Below are positions 28,196 through 37,856 of a stretch of 64,000 bases of DNA, piece after piece. The position numbers and the translations under genes were made by a program. Within the stretch, counting starts at the first letter, position 1; each line of letters opens with the position of its first letter. The notes beneath the pieces were generated by a model. That model had not been told where the DNA came from. It worked only from the letters and a program-made list of their open reading frames with translations, and made no database searches. The stretch spans positions 66,540-130,539 of the forward strand of contig NZ_FREX01000008.1 in the NCBI RefSeq assembly GCF_900143565.1, read 5' to 3'. The stretch is from Pseudovibrio sp. Alg231-02 (GTDB lineage: Bacteria > Pseudomonadota > Alphaproteobacteria > Rhizobiales > Stappiaceae).

Positions 28196-31100
28196 ATGTC
28201 ATCTCCAGGTTTCGTCCATCTCCGTGTTCACTCGGCTTATTCATTGCTGGAAGGAGCTCTCCCAATTGGAAAGCTGCTTGATCTGGCTTCCAAGGATGAA
28301 CAACCGGCGCTGGCCATTACTGACAGCGGGAACTTGTTTGGTGCGCTTGAGTTTTCTGAAAAAGCTTTTGGCGCGGGTATACAGCCTGTCATTGGTTGTC
28401 AGATATCGGTGACCTTTGACGATCAGCCTGACGCGGTGGGAGATGAAGCCGTCAGTGATCTGGTTTTTCTTGCCGTGAATGAAGGGGGCTATGAGAACCT
28501 CATGGATCTTGTATCAAGAGCCTTTCTTGATACAGAGCCGGGGCTCAAAGCCAATGTTCCTCTTTCACGTGTGTTGGGTAAATCCGATGGCTTGATTGTT
28601 CTGAGCGGTGCGAGTGATGGCCCGATTAACTCGCAACTGCGAGAGGGGCATGTTGATCTTGCCAAGTCTCGCCTAGAGGTTTTGCAGTCCACATTTGGCG
28701 ATCGTCTTTATGTGGAACTGCAGCGCCACAATATGAAAGGCGAGGAAGATGTTGAGCCTGCGCTCCTGAACCTTGCCTATGATCTGAATATTCCAATTGT
28801 TGCGACCAACGAGGCTTATTTCCCTAATCCGGATGATTATGAAGCGCATGATGCCCTGATCGCGATTTCCGAAGGTCGTGTTCTTGTCGAGACGGATCGC
28901 CGTCAGCTGACGCCGGATCATTGCTTCAAAACCCGTGAGCAGATGATGGAGCTGTTCTCCGATCTTCCGGAGGCGCTTGAGAACTCCGTGGCGATTGCGC
29001 GGCGCTGCCATTACCGGCCTTTGAAGCGAGATCCTATTCTGCCACGCTTTGCTGGTGCGGATGCTGATGCTGGCGAAGCGGAGCGTGCCGAGGCGGAAGA
29101 GCTGACGCGGCAGGCGAAGGAAGGCTTGCAGGCGCGTCTCGATCTGCATGGGCTGGCACCTGACCTTGAAGAGAAAGATTACTGGGACCGTCTGGATTAT
29201 GAGCTTGGCATCATTATCCGTATGAAGTTTCCTGGATACTTCCTGATCGTTGCGGACTTTATCAAGTGGGCGAAGAATGAGGACATTCCTGTGGGACCGG
29301 GGCGTGGTTCCGGTGCGGGGTCGCTTGTTGCCTGGTCACTGACCATCACCGATCTTGACCCAATGCGGTTCTCGTTGCTGTTCGAGCGCTTCCTGAATCC
29401 GGACCGCGTGTCCATGCCGGATTTCGACATCGACTTTTGTCAGAACCGTCGTGAAGAAGTGATCCGTTATGTGCAGCGCAAGTATGGCCGCGAGCAGGTG
29501 GCACAGATCATCACCTATGGAACGCTGCAGGCCAAGGCGGTGCTGCGCGACGTGGGCCGTGTTCTGCAAATGCCATATGGTCAGGTGGACCGCCTAAGTA
29601 AACTGGTGCCCGGCAACCCGGCCAATCCGTGCACATTGCCAGAGGCCTTGGAGCAGGAGCCGCGGCTGCGTGAAGCAGCCAAGCAGGAAGAGGTTGTCGA
29701 TCGCCTTTTGAAGATGGCGCAGAAGCTGGAAGGACTTTATCGTCACGCGTCTACCCACGCGGCGGGTGTGGTGATTGGGGACCGTCCGCTGGAGCAGCTG
29801 GTACCGCTTTACCGAGATCCTCGTTCTGACATGCCTGTTGCTCAGTTCAACATGAAATGGGTTGAAGCGGCCGGTCTGGTCAAGTTTGACTTTTTGGGTC
29901 TGAAAACGCTGACAGTGATTGATACTGCGGTTTCGCACATCAAGAAGCGCGGTATTGAAGTTAAGATCGATGAAATACCGATTGATGACCCCGCGACCTA
30001 TAAGCTTCTGGCTGCTGGTGAGACGGTTGGTGTGTTCCAGCTGGAAAGTCAGGGCATGCGCCGCGCCATTGCTGGTATGCGGCCTGACCGGTTTGAGGAT
30101 ATCATTGCTCTGGTGGCGCTCTATCGCCCGGGCCCAATGGACAATATCCCGATCTACAACGCGGTAAAACATGGCGAGCAGGAGCCTGATTATCTCCACC
30201 CGTTGCTGGAGCCAATCCTGACCGAGACAAACGGCATTATCGTTTATCAGGAACAGGTGATGCAGATTGCTCAGGTGCTGTCTGGTTACTCTCTTGGTGA
30301 AGCGGATTTGCTGCGCCGTGCGATGGGTAAGAAGATCGCGGCTGAAATGGAGATCCAGCGCGCCCGCTTTGTTGAGGGGGCGGTTGAGCAGAAGGTCGAT
30401 AAAAATCAGGCCGGGATGATCTACGATCTGGTGGCCAAGTTCGCGAACTACGGTTTTAACAAATCCCACGCGGCTGCTTATGCGCTTGTGGCCTATCAAA
30501 CTGCATGGCTGAAAGCGAATTATCCGGTTGAGTTCCTCGCCGGCATCATGACGCTTGATCTGGGTAATACGGACAAGTTGAGTGACTTCCGTCAGGAAGC
30601 GGTGCGTATGGGTATCGAGGTCGTGCCACCCTCCGTCAATAAATCCGGTGTGCATTTTGGCGTGCTTGACGGCAAGATCGTTTACGCTATGGGTGCGATC
30701 AAAGGTGTGGGCGAGCAGGCGGTTGAACACATTGTTGATGTGCGTGGAGATGAACCGTTTAAGGATCTGGGTGACTTTGCAACGCGTATCAGTCCGAAGG
30801 TTCTTAATAAGCGCACGATCGAGAATCTCATCGCTGCTGGCGCATTTGACGAACTTAATCCAAACCGTGCGCAGTTGCTTGACGGTCTGGATCGCATCAT
30901 CGGGATGGCACAGCGGACGGAAGAGAATAAGACATCTGGTCAAAATGATTTCTTTGGCGGAGACAATGCGCCAGAGCCTTTGATCCTCAATCCGACAGAC
31001 CCTTGGCTGCCATCCGAGCGGCTGCAAAAAGAATATGCGGCGGTCGGCTTTTACATTTCAGCCCATCCGCTCGATGAGTATCGCGAGCTGTTCACCAAGT

Positions 31101-31630
31101 TGCGTGTGCAGCTTTGGAAAGATTTTGAGCGCTCTGTGAAGGCTGGGTCTTCCGCAGGGCGTCTTGCAGGCACTGTGACAGCAAAGCAGGAGCGCAAGAC
31201 CCGTACCGGCAACCAGATGGGCATCGTTCGTATTTCTGATCCGACCGGGCAGTATGAAGCGGTGATGTTCTCTGAGACGCTGAACCAATGCCGCGATTTG
31301 CTGGAGCCGGGGCAATCTGTTGTGCTGCTGGTGCAGGCAGATATGCGTGATGAGGAAGTCAGTGTTCGCATTTCACAGGTAGAGCCGCTGGAGAAAGTGG
31401 CGGGCAGGGTGCATCGAACCCTGCGAATTTTCCTCGGATCCAGTGAACCGATCCAGAGTTTGCAGCGCCAACTCCGCCGCGGCGGTGATGGTGAAGTGAG
31501 CTGCGTTGTGCTGCTGGATAACGGTCAGCGCGAAGTGGAGGTCAAACTCCCCGGAAACTATCAGCTTTCACCGCAACTGTCTGGTGCGTTGAAAACCCTA
31601 CCGGGCGTGATGGACGTCCAGATGTCCTAG
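28196..31630 (+). CDS. dnaE: DNA polymerase III subunit alpha
   Basis: The replicative polymerase. The 1144-residue protein has an N-terminal PHP domain (H-L-R-V-H-S-A-Y-S near the start), the polymerase core with catalytic P-D-F-D-I-D-F and G-P-G-R-G-S-G-A-G-S, a helix-hairpin-helix region and an OB domain near the C-terminus. I prefer the ATG at 28196 (MSSPGFVHLR) because AAGG lies six bases upstream; a TTG at 28175 in frame would add seven residues. Own terminator downstream. Confidence 0.96.
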   Translation: MSSPGFVHLRVHSAYSLLEGALPIGKLLDLASKDEQPALAITDSGNLFGALEFSEKAFGAGIQPVIGCQISVTFDDQPDAVGDEAVSDLVFLAVNEGGYENLMDLVSRAFLDTEPGLKANVPLSRVLGKSDGLIVLSGASDGPINSQLREGHVDLAKSRLEVLQSTFGDRLYVELQRHNMKGEEDVEPALLNLAYDLNIPIVATNEAYFPNPDDYEAHDALIAISEGRVLVETDRRQLTPDHCFKTREQMMELFSDLPEALENSVAIARRCHYRPLKRDPILPRFAGADADAGEAERAEAEELTRQAKEGLQARLDLHGLAPDLEEKDYWDRLDYELGIIIRMKFPGYFLIVADFIKWAKNEDIPVGPGRGSGAGSLVAWSLTITDLDPMRFSLLFERFLNPDRVSMPDFDIDFCQNRREEVIRYVQRKYGREQVAQIITYGTLQAKAVLRDVGRVLQMPYGQVDRLSKLVPGNPANPCTLPEALEQEPRLREAAKQEEVVDRLLKMAQKLEGLYRHASTHAAGVVIGDRPLEQLVPLYRDPRSDMPVAQFNMKWVEAAGLVKFDFLGLKTLTVIDTAVSHIKKRGIEVKIDEIPIDDPATYKLLAAGETVGVFQLESQGMRRAIAGMRPDRFEDIIALVALYRPGPMDNIPIYNAVKHGEQEPDYLHPLLEPILTETNGIIVYQEQVMQIAQVLSGYSLGEADLLRRAMGKKIAAEMEIQRARFVEGAVEQKVDKNQAGMIYDLVAKFANYGFNKSHAAAYALVAYQTAWLKANYPVEFLAGIMTLDLGNTDKLSDFRQEAVRMGIEVVPPSVNKSGVHFGVLDGKIVYAMGAIKGVGEQAVEHIVDVRGDEPFKDLGDFATRISPKVLNKRTIENLIAAGAFDELNPNRAQLLDGLDRIIGMAQRTEENKTSGQNDFFGGDNAPEPLILNPTDPWLPSERLQKEYAAVGFYISAHPLDEYRELFTKLRVQLWKDFERSVKAGSSAGRLAGTVTAKQERKTRTGNQMGIVRISDPTGQYEAVMFSETLNQCRDLLEPGQSVVLLVQADMRDEEVSVRISQVEPLEKVAGRVHRTLRIFLGSSEPIQSLQRQLRRGGDGEVSCVVLLDNGQREVEVKLPGNYQLSPQLSGALKTLPGVMDVQMS

Positions 31631-31655
31631 GATGCTTCGGTATATGCAAAAAAAG

Positions 31656-31691
31656 AACCCCGCGGAAGATGTTCGGCGGGGTTTTCTATTT
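31656..31691 (+). terminator. Intrinsic terminator after dnaE
   Basis: AACCCCGC (31656-31663) pairs with GCGGGGTT (31676-31683) and is followed by TTCTATTT. The upstream A run lets it serve the minus-strand lipoprotein gene too. Confidence 0.8.
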
Positions 31692-31711
31692 TAGAGCATG
31701 TTGCGTTTATT
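31692..31711. repeat. Dispersed intergenic repeat, left-end copy
   Basis: TAGAGCATGTTGCGTTTATT matches the left end of the element at 20503 in 18 of 20 bases. The right half is absent here. Confidence 0.4.
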
Positions 31712-31736
31712 GGTGTTCATGCCAGTTGCTCCGATA

Positions 31737-32423
31737 CTAAAAGATTTTCTGTATGACCTGTTCAGCGCAGGAGTAACCGAGGTTTCTGGCGAAGCGGTCT
31801 ACACTCTTTTGTCCTTTCTCAGCCAGATCAGTTAAATCGGCATGATCAGTAACGTTGCAGGTTGAGGCAGCGAGGATTTTGCCATCCTTGGCGGAAACCA
31901 GGAGTGCGCGTCCGCGGTAGCGGTAAGCGAGATTTGCGAACCAGCCTGCGCCCTGCATTTCTGACTGATAGGTGACAGTTGATACATCCAAGTAATAACC
32001 AGAGTAACCGGTTTCTCTGGCGAGCTTTGTGAGAGCTTTTGCGCGTTTCTCCTCGCTGATGGTCGGTTTGCTATATGGGCCCTTGATCGTGCCCTTAAAG
32101 CGGAACTTGTGGGTGCTCTGCAGATATTTGGTCAACCGGTCGCGCATGGCGGTTTGTGGATCGTGCTTCGCTGCGGGAATGGAGGCCATCTCGCCATAGG
32201 CGCCAGAGGCTGCATTCATGGCTGTGGTCACAACAATACCCAGCAGACCATGCTGGATGCCATGGGTGTTGATGTGACCTTCTCTCACATGTCGGTTTTT
32301 GATGGGCTTTACTGAGGATTTGGAGATCGTCTTTGCATCAATGTCCGAGAGCTTGACGGTTTTGGCGCAGCCACTCAATGTCAAAGCCACAAGTGCTGCT
32401 ACTATCAGTTTGTTTGGTGCCAT
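31737..32423 (-). CDS. Predicted lipoprotein of unknown function
   Basis: A 228-residue protein with a clear lipoprotein signal: basic start, hydrophobic core and lipobox L-S-G-C with the acylated Cys at residue 19. The mature part has a segment H-G-L-L-G-I-V-V-T-T-A-M-N-A-A that may touch the membrane, and two later cysteines (in A-S-T-C-N and Y-S-C-A-E) that could pair. The residue after the lipid Cys is Ala, not Asp, so outer-membrane sorting by the Lol system is expected. I do not recognise a domain. It converges on dnaE and shares the bidirectional terminator. Confidence 0.75.
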   Translation of the reverse strand: MAPNKLIVAALVALTLSGCAKTVKLSDIDAKTISKSSVKPIKNRHVREGHINTHGIQHGLLGIVVTTAMNAASGAYGEMASIPAAKHDPQTAMRDRLTKYLQSTHKFRFKGTIKGPYSKPTISEEKRAKALTKLARETGYSGYYLDVSTVTYQSEMQGAGWFANLAYRYRGRALLVSAKDGKILAASTCNVTDHADLTDLAEKGQKSVDRFARNLGYSCAEQVIQKIF

Positions 32424-32632
32424 TTTAAAATGTGTCCGAATTGAGTCGTTTTGTTGATGTTTTGTTAACTATAACTTTTCGGAATTACTAATATGTAATG
32501 CGCATACCCACAGTTTGGTTTGGTGTCTGGTTGCTGTGGTGGAGATGATAAAATTTGTAGTTGTGCAAACAGGGCTGGAGAGTATCTGTTTTACTAATTC
32601 GGGCCTATGTGTTGATCTTAATCCTTGAGTGC

Positions 32633-32661
32633 TTGATCTTCTTGAAAAGGGGTTCTATAAG
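32633..32661 (+). promoter_or_regulatory. rpsB operon promoter
   Basis: TTGATC (32633-32638), a 17-base spacer and TATAAG (32656-32661) make a strong sigma-70-type promoter. Transcription would begin near 32668, giving a leader of about 113 bases before rpsB. Confidence 0.65.
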
Positions 32662-32667
32662 CGCCCC

Positions 32668-32780
32668 ATCCCGCACGCAGGGCGGGGTTTGTCCTTGTGG
32701 CGAGCTCCATCCGGTTAGAGAGTTGCACGGTTGTGCTGCCCTGCGGAGGATTAAACCGGAAAACTAAGGAGAATAAAGGC
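32668..32780 (+). promoter_or_regulatory. Structured 5' leader of rpsB
   Basis: The leader can fold CCCGC...GCGGG near its start and a long-range stem CCGGTT (32711-32716) with AACCGG (32754-32759) enclosing a GCAC/GTGC hairpin. AAGGAG and AAAGG lie just before the rpsB ATG. In many bacteria the rpsB leader is bound by protein S2 for feedback control; whether this fold does the same is inference. Confidence 0.45.
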
Positions 32781-33578
32781 ATGGCTTTGCCTGATTTTAC
32801 TATGCGTCAGCTTCTTGAAGCAGGCGTCCACTTTGGTCACCAGAAGCACCGCTGGAACCCAAAGATGAACAACTACATCTTCGGTGTTCGCAACAACATT
32901 CACATTCTTGATCTTGGTCAGACAGTTCCGCTTCTGCACCAGGCTCTTAAAGCTGTGTCTGACACTGTTGCTGCTGGTGGTCGCGTGCTTTTGGTTGGTA
33001 CCAAGCGCCAGGCTCAGGAAGCTGTTGCAGAAGCTGCTCGCAACTCTGCTCAGTACTACGTAAACGCTCGTTGGCTCGGCGGCATGCTGACCAACTGGAA
33101 GACGATCTCTCAGTCCATCCAGCGTCTGCGTAAAGTTGAAGAACTGCTCGACGGTGGTGATGCAAACCGCATGACCAAAAAAGAGCGTCTGTTCCTTGAC
33201 CGTGAGCGTCAGAAGCTTGAGCGCAACCTTGGTGGTATTAAAGACATGGGCGGTATTCCCGACCTGATCTTTGTTATCGACACCAACCGCGAAGCTAACG
33301 CAATTCAGGAAGCTCGTCGTCTGGGCATTCCGGTTGCTGCGATCCTGGATTCCAACTGTGATCCAGATGGCATTACTTACCCTGTACCGGGTAACGATGA
33401 TGCTGGTCGTGCAATTACTCTTTACACAGACCTGATCGCACGCGCTGCTATTGACGGCATCGCACGCGCATCCGGTTCTATGGGTATCGATCTCGGCGAA
33501 TCTGAAGAACTCCTTGAAGAGCCTGTTCTTGCTGAAGAAGCTGCTCCTGCAGCTGAAGCTGACAAGAGCGAAGGCTAA
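32781..33578 (+). CDS. rpsB: 30S ribosomal protein S2
   Basis: S2 binds the head-body junction of the small ribosomal subunit. The 265-residue protein starts [20 protein letters not shown] and has the S2 motifs [19 protein letters not shown] and D-S-N-C-D-P. The acidic Ala/Glu tail of about 25 residues is usual in alphaproteobacteria. An in-frame start at 32697 lies in the leader and is rejected. Confidence 0.97.
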   Translation: MALPDFTMRQLLEAGVHFGHQKHRWNPKMNNYIFGVRNNIHILDLGQTVPLLHQALKAVSDTVAAGGRVLLVGTKRQAQEAVAEAARNSAQYYVNARWLGGMLTNWKTISQSIQRLRKVEELLDGGDANRMTKKERLFLDRERQKLERNLGGIKDMGGIPDLIFVIDTNREANAIQEARRLGIPVAAILDSNCDPDGITYPVPGNDDAGRAITLYTDLIARAAIDGIARASGSMGIDLGESEELLEEPVLAEEAAPAAEADKSEG

Positions 33579-33589
33579 GGTTTTCTCTC

Positions 33590-33613
33590 GGGAAGCGCAT
33601 TTATGCGCTTCCC
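33590..33613 (+). terminator. Stem-loop between rpsB and tsf
   Basis: GGGAAGCGCA-TTTA-TGCGCTTCCC is a perfect 10-bp stem 11 bases past the rpsB stop. The T run (CTCCAGTTTTT) is delayed, so it may be a partial terminator or stability element that sets the S2 to EF-Ts ratio. Confidence 0.55.
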
Positions 33614-33748
33614 CTCCAGTTTTTATGTGATTTTTCGTCTGTTTTACTGCGAAGGGTCACGGTCGCTATGCGATAAATCGGATGAATCCGCAGGGAAGTC
33701 GGCTTCCTCTGATTTTTTTATGACACACTCCCGTCCATGAGGCGTACG

Positions 33749-34672
33749 ATGAGCATTACCGCTGCTATGGTAAAAGAGCTCCGCGAAACAAGCGGTGCTG
33801 GCATGATGGATTGTAAAGCTGCCCTGAAAGAAACAGGCGGTGATATGGAAGCAGCTGTTGACTGGCTGCGTACCAAAGGCCTTGCAAAGGCTGCTAAGAA
33901 GGCTGGCCGTGTTGCGGCTGAAGGTCTTGTCGCAGTTGCTGCAGATGGCAACAAAGCTGTTGTTGTTGAGGTTAACTCCGAAACAGACTTCGTTGCTCGT
34001 AACGAAAACTTCCAGAAGCTGGTTCGCGATATCGCTGCAACCGCGCTTACTGTTGATGGTGACGTTGAGAAGCTTGCTGCAGCACCTTACCCAGGTTCTG
34101 ATAAGAGCGTTGAAGGCGAGCTGAAGGAAGCTGTTGGCACCATCGGTGAAAACATGACCCTTCGTCGTTCTGCTGGTCTGTCTGTTTCTGAAGGTGTTGT
34201 TGCTTCTTACATGCACAACGCTGCTGGCGACGGCCTTGGCAAAATCGGTGTTCTGGTTGCTCTTGAATCTGCAGGTGATGCAGACAAGCTGGCAGCTTTG
34301 GGTAAACAGATTGCAATGCACGTTGCAGCGACCAACCCAATGGCACTGAACACTGACGAGCTGGACGCGGACGCTGTTGAGCGTGAGCGCACTGTTTACA
34401 TGGAACAGGCTCGTGAGTCTGGTAAGCCTGAAAGCATCATCGAGAAGATGGTTGAAGGTCGCCTGCGTAAGTTCTATGAAGAAGTTACACTGGTTAAGCA
34501 GTCTTTCGTTATCAACCCTGATCTGACTGTAGAGAAGGCCGTTGAAGAAACAGCTAAAGAAATCGGTTCTCCAATCAAACTCACCGGCTTTGTTCGCATC
34601 GCCCTTGGTGAAGGTATTGAAAAAGAAGAATCAGACTTCGCAGCTGAAGTTGCTGCTGCTGCTGGTAACTAA
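33749..34672 (+). CDS. tsf: Translation elongation factor Ts
   Basis: EF-Ts exchanges GDP for GTP on EF-Tu. The 307-residue protein begins [20 protein letters not shown] with the family motif T-G/S-A-G-M-M-D-C-K-x-A-L and has the T-D-F-V-A-R-N motif at about residues 80-86. The ATG at 33749 follows GAGG; the in-frame start at 33737 adds four residues and is less likely. Confidence 0.97.
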   Translation: MSITAAMVKELRETSGAGMMDCKAALKETGGDMEAAVDWLRTKGLAKAAKKAGRVAAEGLVAVAADGNKAVVVEVNSETDFVARNENFQKLVRDIAATALTVDGDVEKLAAAPYPGSDKSVEGELKEAVGTIGENMTLRRSAGLSVSEGVVASYMHNAAGDGLGKIGVLVALESAGDADKLAALGKQIAMHVAATNPMALNTDELDADAVERERTVYMEQARESGKPESIIEKMVEGRLRKFYEEVTLVKQSFVINPDLTVEKAVEETAKEIGSPIKLTGFVRIALGEGIEKEESDFAAEVAAAAGN

Positions 34673-34678
34673 TTTATT

Positions 34679-34708
34679 GAGGGCGTCGACTCAGTCGACG
34701 CCCTCTTT
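34679..34708 (+). terminator. Strong stem-loop after tsf
   Basis: GAGGGCGTCGAC-TCA-GTCGACGCCCTC is a perfect 12-bp stem followed only by TTT. It starts just past the tsf stop and only 30 bases before pyrH. Confidence 0.65.
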
Positions 34709-34737
34709 GTATCTGGATGCATGAAAAGAGGTTTACT

Positions 34738-35457
34738 ATGTCTGAGGGTGTTCGCTGGAAACGAGTTCTTCTGAAACTTTCAGGGGAAGCGCTGATGGGC
34801 GACCAGGACTTTGGTATCGATCCAAAGGTGGTTGAACGGGTAGCAGCGGAAATTTCAGAGGCTGTAAATCTGGGTGCCCAGTTCGGCATTGTTGTTGGTG
34901 GCGGTAACATCTTCCGCGGTGTGGCTCTGGCAGCCAAAGGCGCAAACCGTGTTACCGGCGACCATATGGGTATGCTGGCAACCATTATGAATTCGCTCAC
35001 GCTTGCCGATGCGCTTCGTCAGCGCGGTATTCAGGCGCGTGTGCTTTCCGCTGTTCCGGTGCCGTCGATTTGTGAGAGCTTTACTCAGCGCGGCGCAGAG
35101 CGTTACATGGAAGACGGGGACGTTATTCTGTTTGCCGGTGGTACGGGCAATCCGTTCTTTACCACTGATTCTGGTGCGGCACTGCGTGCGGCAGAGATGC
35201 AGTGTGATGTGTTCCTCAAGGGTACCAGTGTTGATGGCGTTTATGACGCTGATCCTAAGCTTAAGCCTGATGCAAAGCGTTTTGACACGCTTACACCGGG
35301 GGAAGTTCTTGAAAAGAACCTTAAAGTCATGGATGCGACCGCGATTGCACTTGCCCGGGACAACTCTATTCCTGTAGTTGTCTTTTCCATCAAGACCTCC
35401 AGCGCGCTTGTTAATGTGCTGCGCGGGCAGGGGCTGTTTACGGTCATTGAAGACTAA
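34738..35457 (+). CDS. pyrH: Uridylate kinase
   Basis: PyrH phosphorylates UMP to UDP, feeding nucleotide and cell-wall precursor supply. The 239-residue amino-acid-kinase-fold protein has L-K-L-S-G-E-A-L-M-G at the N-terminus, G-G-G-N-I-F-R-G and A-G-G-T-G-N-P-F-F-T-T-D. The ATG at 34738 follows AAAAGAGG; an in-frame ATG at 34717 lies against the preceding stem-loop. A 16-base palindrome (35460-35475) follows the stop. Confidence 0.96.
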   Translation: MSEGVRWKRVLLKLSGEALMGDQDFGIDPKVVERVAAEISEAVNLGAQFGIVVGGGNIFRGVALAAKGANRVTGDHMGMLATIMNSLTLADALRQRGIQARVLSAVPVPSICESFTQRGAERYMEDGDVILFAGGTGNPFFTTDSGAALRAAEMQCDVFLKGTSVDGVYDADPKLKPDAKRFDTLTPGEVLEKNLKVMDATAIALARDNSIPVVVFSIKTSSALVNVLRGQGLFTVIED

Positions 35458-35555
35458 CAGACACCAGCTGGTGTCTTAACTGTCGGATTTTGACCCGGGC
35501 CGGTTTTTAGTTTTGGAATGCCGGTCCGTTAAAATGATAGGTGAAAGAGGAAATT

Positions 35556-36113
35556 ATGTCAGAGCTGGACTATGACGATCTTGACCGCCGCATGAATGGT
35601 GCGATCACAGCTTTGAAGCATGAATTTGCTGGTCTTCGTACTGGTCGTGCTTCTGCAAGTATGCTGGACACAATCACTGTGGAGGCTTATGGCGCTCCAA
35701 TGCCGATCAACCAGGTCGCGACAGTCAGTGTTCCAGAGCCGCGCATGATTTCTGTTCAGGTCTGGGATCGTTCCATGATGCAGGCCACTGAAAAAGCTAT
35801 CCGTGAATCCAGCCTTGGTCTGAACCCGGTTGTGGATGGCATGGTGCTGCGTTTGCCAATTCCTGAGCTTAATGAAGAGCGTCGTCAAGAACTTGTCAAA
35901 GTTGCGCATAAATTTGCCGAGCAAGCGAAGATCGCTGCACGTCATGTTCGCCGCGATGGCATGGAAACCATCAAAAAGCTCGAAAAAGCTGGTGAGATGG
36001 GGGAAGACGATGCGCGGTCAGCTTCTGACAGGGTTCAGAAGATGACTGACGACATTATTGGTGAAGTTGATTCTGTACTTGCCAAAAAAGAACAGGAAAT
36101 CAAGCAGGTTTAA
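35556..36113 (+). CDS. frr: Ribosome recycling factor
   Basis: RRF splits post-termination ribosomes together with EF-G. The 185-residue protein has G-L-R-T-G-R-A-S on the first helix and the standard R-R-D-G-M-E-x-I-K-K-L region near the end. The start at 35556 follows AAGAGG; a GTG at 35541 in frame is rejected. Confidence 0.96.
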   Translation: MSELDYDDLDRRMNGAITALKHEFAGLRTGRASASMLDTITVEAYGAPMPINQVATVSVPEPRMISVQVWDRSMMQATEKAIRESSLGLNPVVDGMVLRLPIPELNEERRQELVKVAHKFAEQAKIAARHVRRDGMETIKKLEKAGEMGEDDARSASDRVQKMTDDIIGEVDSVLAKKEQEIKQV

Positions 36114-36136
36114 TCCTGTTTGCAAGCGGGGGCTAT

Positions 36137-36910
36137 ATGGCGGCGAGCGTTGAATTTGAGGCGGTTGATGCAAATTCCGAAATCGGACTTTTGAGTGTGC
36201 CTCGTCACGTCGCCATCATTATGGATGGTAATGGCCGTTGGGCAACTCGCCGGGGCCTTCCGCGCACTGAAGGGCATCGGCGCGGTGTGAAAACACTGCG
36301 CGAAGCCGTTAAACACGCACAAAAGCGCGGGATCTCCTACCTGACGCTTTTTAGCTTTTCTTCTGAGAACTGGGCGCGCCCGCAACAGGAAGTTTCTTTC
36401 CTGCTGGCCTTGCTGCGCCGGTTTGTACGCGATGACATTAAGGAACTCACCAAGACTAATGTGAGGGTTCGTGTCATCGGGTCCAAAGAAAATCTCGATA
36501 AATCTATGCTGACCCTGCTTAATGATGCGGAACGAGAGACCGCTCATTGTACCGGGCTGGTGCTGGTTATTGCTTTTAACTACGGAGCGCGGGACGAGTT
36601 TGTCCGAGCTGCACGGCAACTGGCGCAGCGCGTGGAAGCTGGTGAGTTGAGAGCTGCTGACATTGGGGAGGATGATGTCAGCACTTGTCTGGATACCCGT
36701 GATATTCCGGATCCAGACCTCATAGTCCGCACAGGGGGAGAGCAGAGACTTTCCAACTTCCTGTTGTGGCAGGCTGCTTATGCCGAATTTTATTTTGCTC
36801 CGACGCCCTGGCCTGAGTTTAACTCTGATGCTTTTGATGATGCTTTGCTGGCGTTCTCTAACCGTGACCGGCGGTATGGGGGTTTGAGCTCTGACGCGAC
36901 TGGGACGTAA
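36137..36910 (+). CDS. uppS: Undecaprenyl diphosphate synthase
   Basis: A cis-prenyltransferase that makes the C55 lipid carrier for peptidoglycan and O-antigen. The 257-residue protein has the catalytic I-I-M-D-G-N-G-R-W-A (Asp30) and R-T-G-G-E-Q-R-L-S-N-F-L-L-W-Q near residue 200. The first 20 residues are extra compared with many homologues. Its stop overlaps the cdsA start by one base. Confidence 0.95.
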   Translation: MAASVEFEAVDANSEIGLLSVPRHVAIIMDGNGRWATRRGLPRTEGHRRGVKTLREAVKHAQKRGISYLTLFSFSSENWARPQQEVSFLLALLRRFVRDDIKELTKTNVRVRVIGSKENLDKSMLTLLNDAERETAHCTGLVLVIAFNYGARDEFVRAARQLAQRVEAGELRAADIGEDDVSTCLDTRDIPDPDLIVRTGGEQRLSNFLLWQAAYAEFYFAPTPWPEFNSDAFDDALLAFSNRDRRYGGLSSDATGT

Positions 36911-37800
36911 TGCCTGACAAAAACAATCAGAACAATTCTGAAGGCGCTTCCGGAGGAATTATCCGGCGCGTGCTAAATGCAAATCCTGATTTGCTGGTAC
37001 GCGCTCTTTCTGCAGTTATTCTTGCTCCTGTCGCGCTGGCGCTGACATGGGCAGGTGGCTTCTGGTTTGCTGGCCTCGTGCTTGTTGGCATGCTGATTGT
37101 TTACTGGGAATGGTACAAGATCATTTTGCAAAACACTCAGCGACCTGTTGTGCTGCTGGGCTATCTGTTTCTCCTCTTCATTGGCTTTAGTTACTTTCAG
37201 GCGCAACCGCTCTGGATTGCCGGAGCGCTGATTGCTGGCGCCGCGGTACTTTACGGTGCTGGCGGTTTTGACCGGACGGCGCGCTGGGTGAGTGAGGGCT
37301 ACGTTTACGCTGGCCTGACCTTTGTCTCATTGCTTGCGCTGCGGGAAGGGGATGAAGGGCTTTTCTTCATCATCTATCTCTTCCTTGTGGTCTGGGGAAC
37401 CGATATTGCGGCCTATGTGTGTGGTCGCAGCTTTGGCGGACCTAAGCTTTGGCCTGCTGTTTCTCCAAACAAAACCTGGAGCGGTGCTATTGGTGGCGTG
37501 GTTTTTTCTTCGCTTTTAGGAATGGGCTTTGTTGCTGTTGCAGGTGGTTCTCAGCTGGTCTGGGCTTTGGGGCTTGCTGTTGTTCTTTCTGCAGTCTCTC
37601 AGCTTGGAGACCTGTTTGAAAGCTCCATGAAGCGCCGCTTTAAGGTGAAAGACTCCAGTCGCCTTATTCCCGGGCATGGTGGGCTGCTTGATCGCGTTGA
37701 TGGCCTTGTCGCTGCCGCTGTGTTTGCTTATGTGGTTGGTGTAGTGTTTGGCGGTCAGCTGTTCGATCCAAATGCAGGGTTGATGCTGTTTGCATCCTGA
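36910..37800 (+). CDS. cdsA: Phosphatidate cytidylyltransferase
   Basis: CdsA makes CDP-diacylglycerol for phospholipid synthesis in the inner membrane. The 296-residue protein has about seven or eight membrane segments, S-P-N-K-T-W-S-G-A-I-G-G and the C-terminal signature K-R-x-F-x-V-K-D-S-S-x-L-I-P-G-H-G-G-L-L. It sits between uppS and dxr as in most relatives. Confidence 0.95.
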   Translation: MPDKNNQNNSEGASGGIIRRVLNANPDLLVRALSAVILAPVALALTWAGGFWFAGLVLVGMLIVYWEWYKIILQNTQRPVVLLGYLFLLFIGFSYFQAQPLWIAGALIAGAAVLYGAGGFDRTARWVSEGYVYAGLTFVSLLALREGDEGLFFIIYLFLVVWGTDIAAYVCGRSFGGPKLWPAVSPNKTWSGAIGGVVFSSLLGMGFVAVAGGSQLVWALGLAVVLSAVSQLGDLFESSMKRRFKVKDSSRLIPGHGGLLDRVDGLVAAAVFAYVVGVVFGGQLFDPNAGLMLFAS

Positions 37801-37856
37801 TACTGCTGATTTTTGTGCTTCGCCCACGGTTCTGTTGATTTGCAAGGGTTGTTGAT

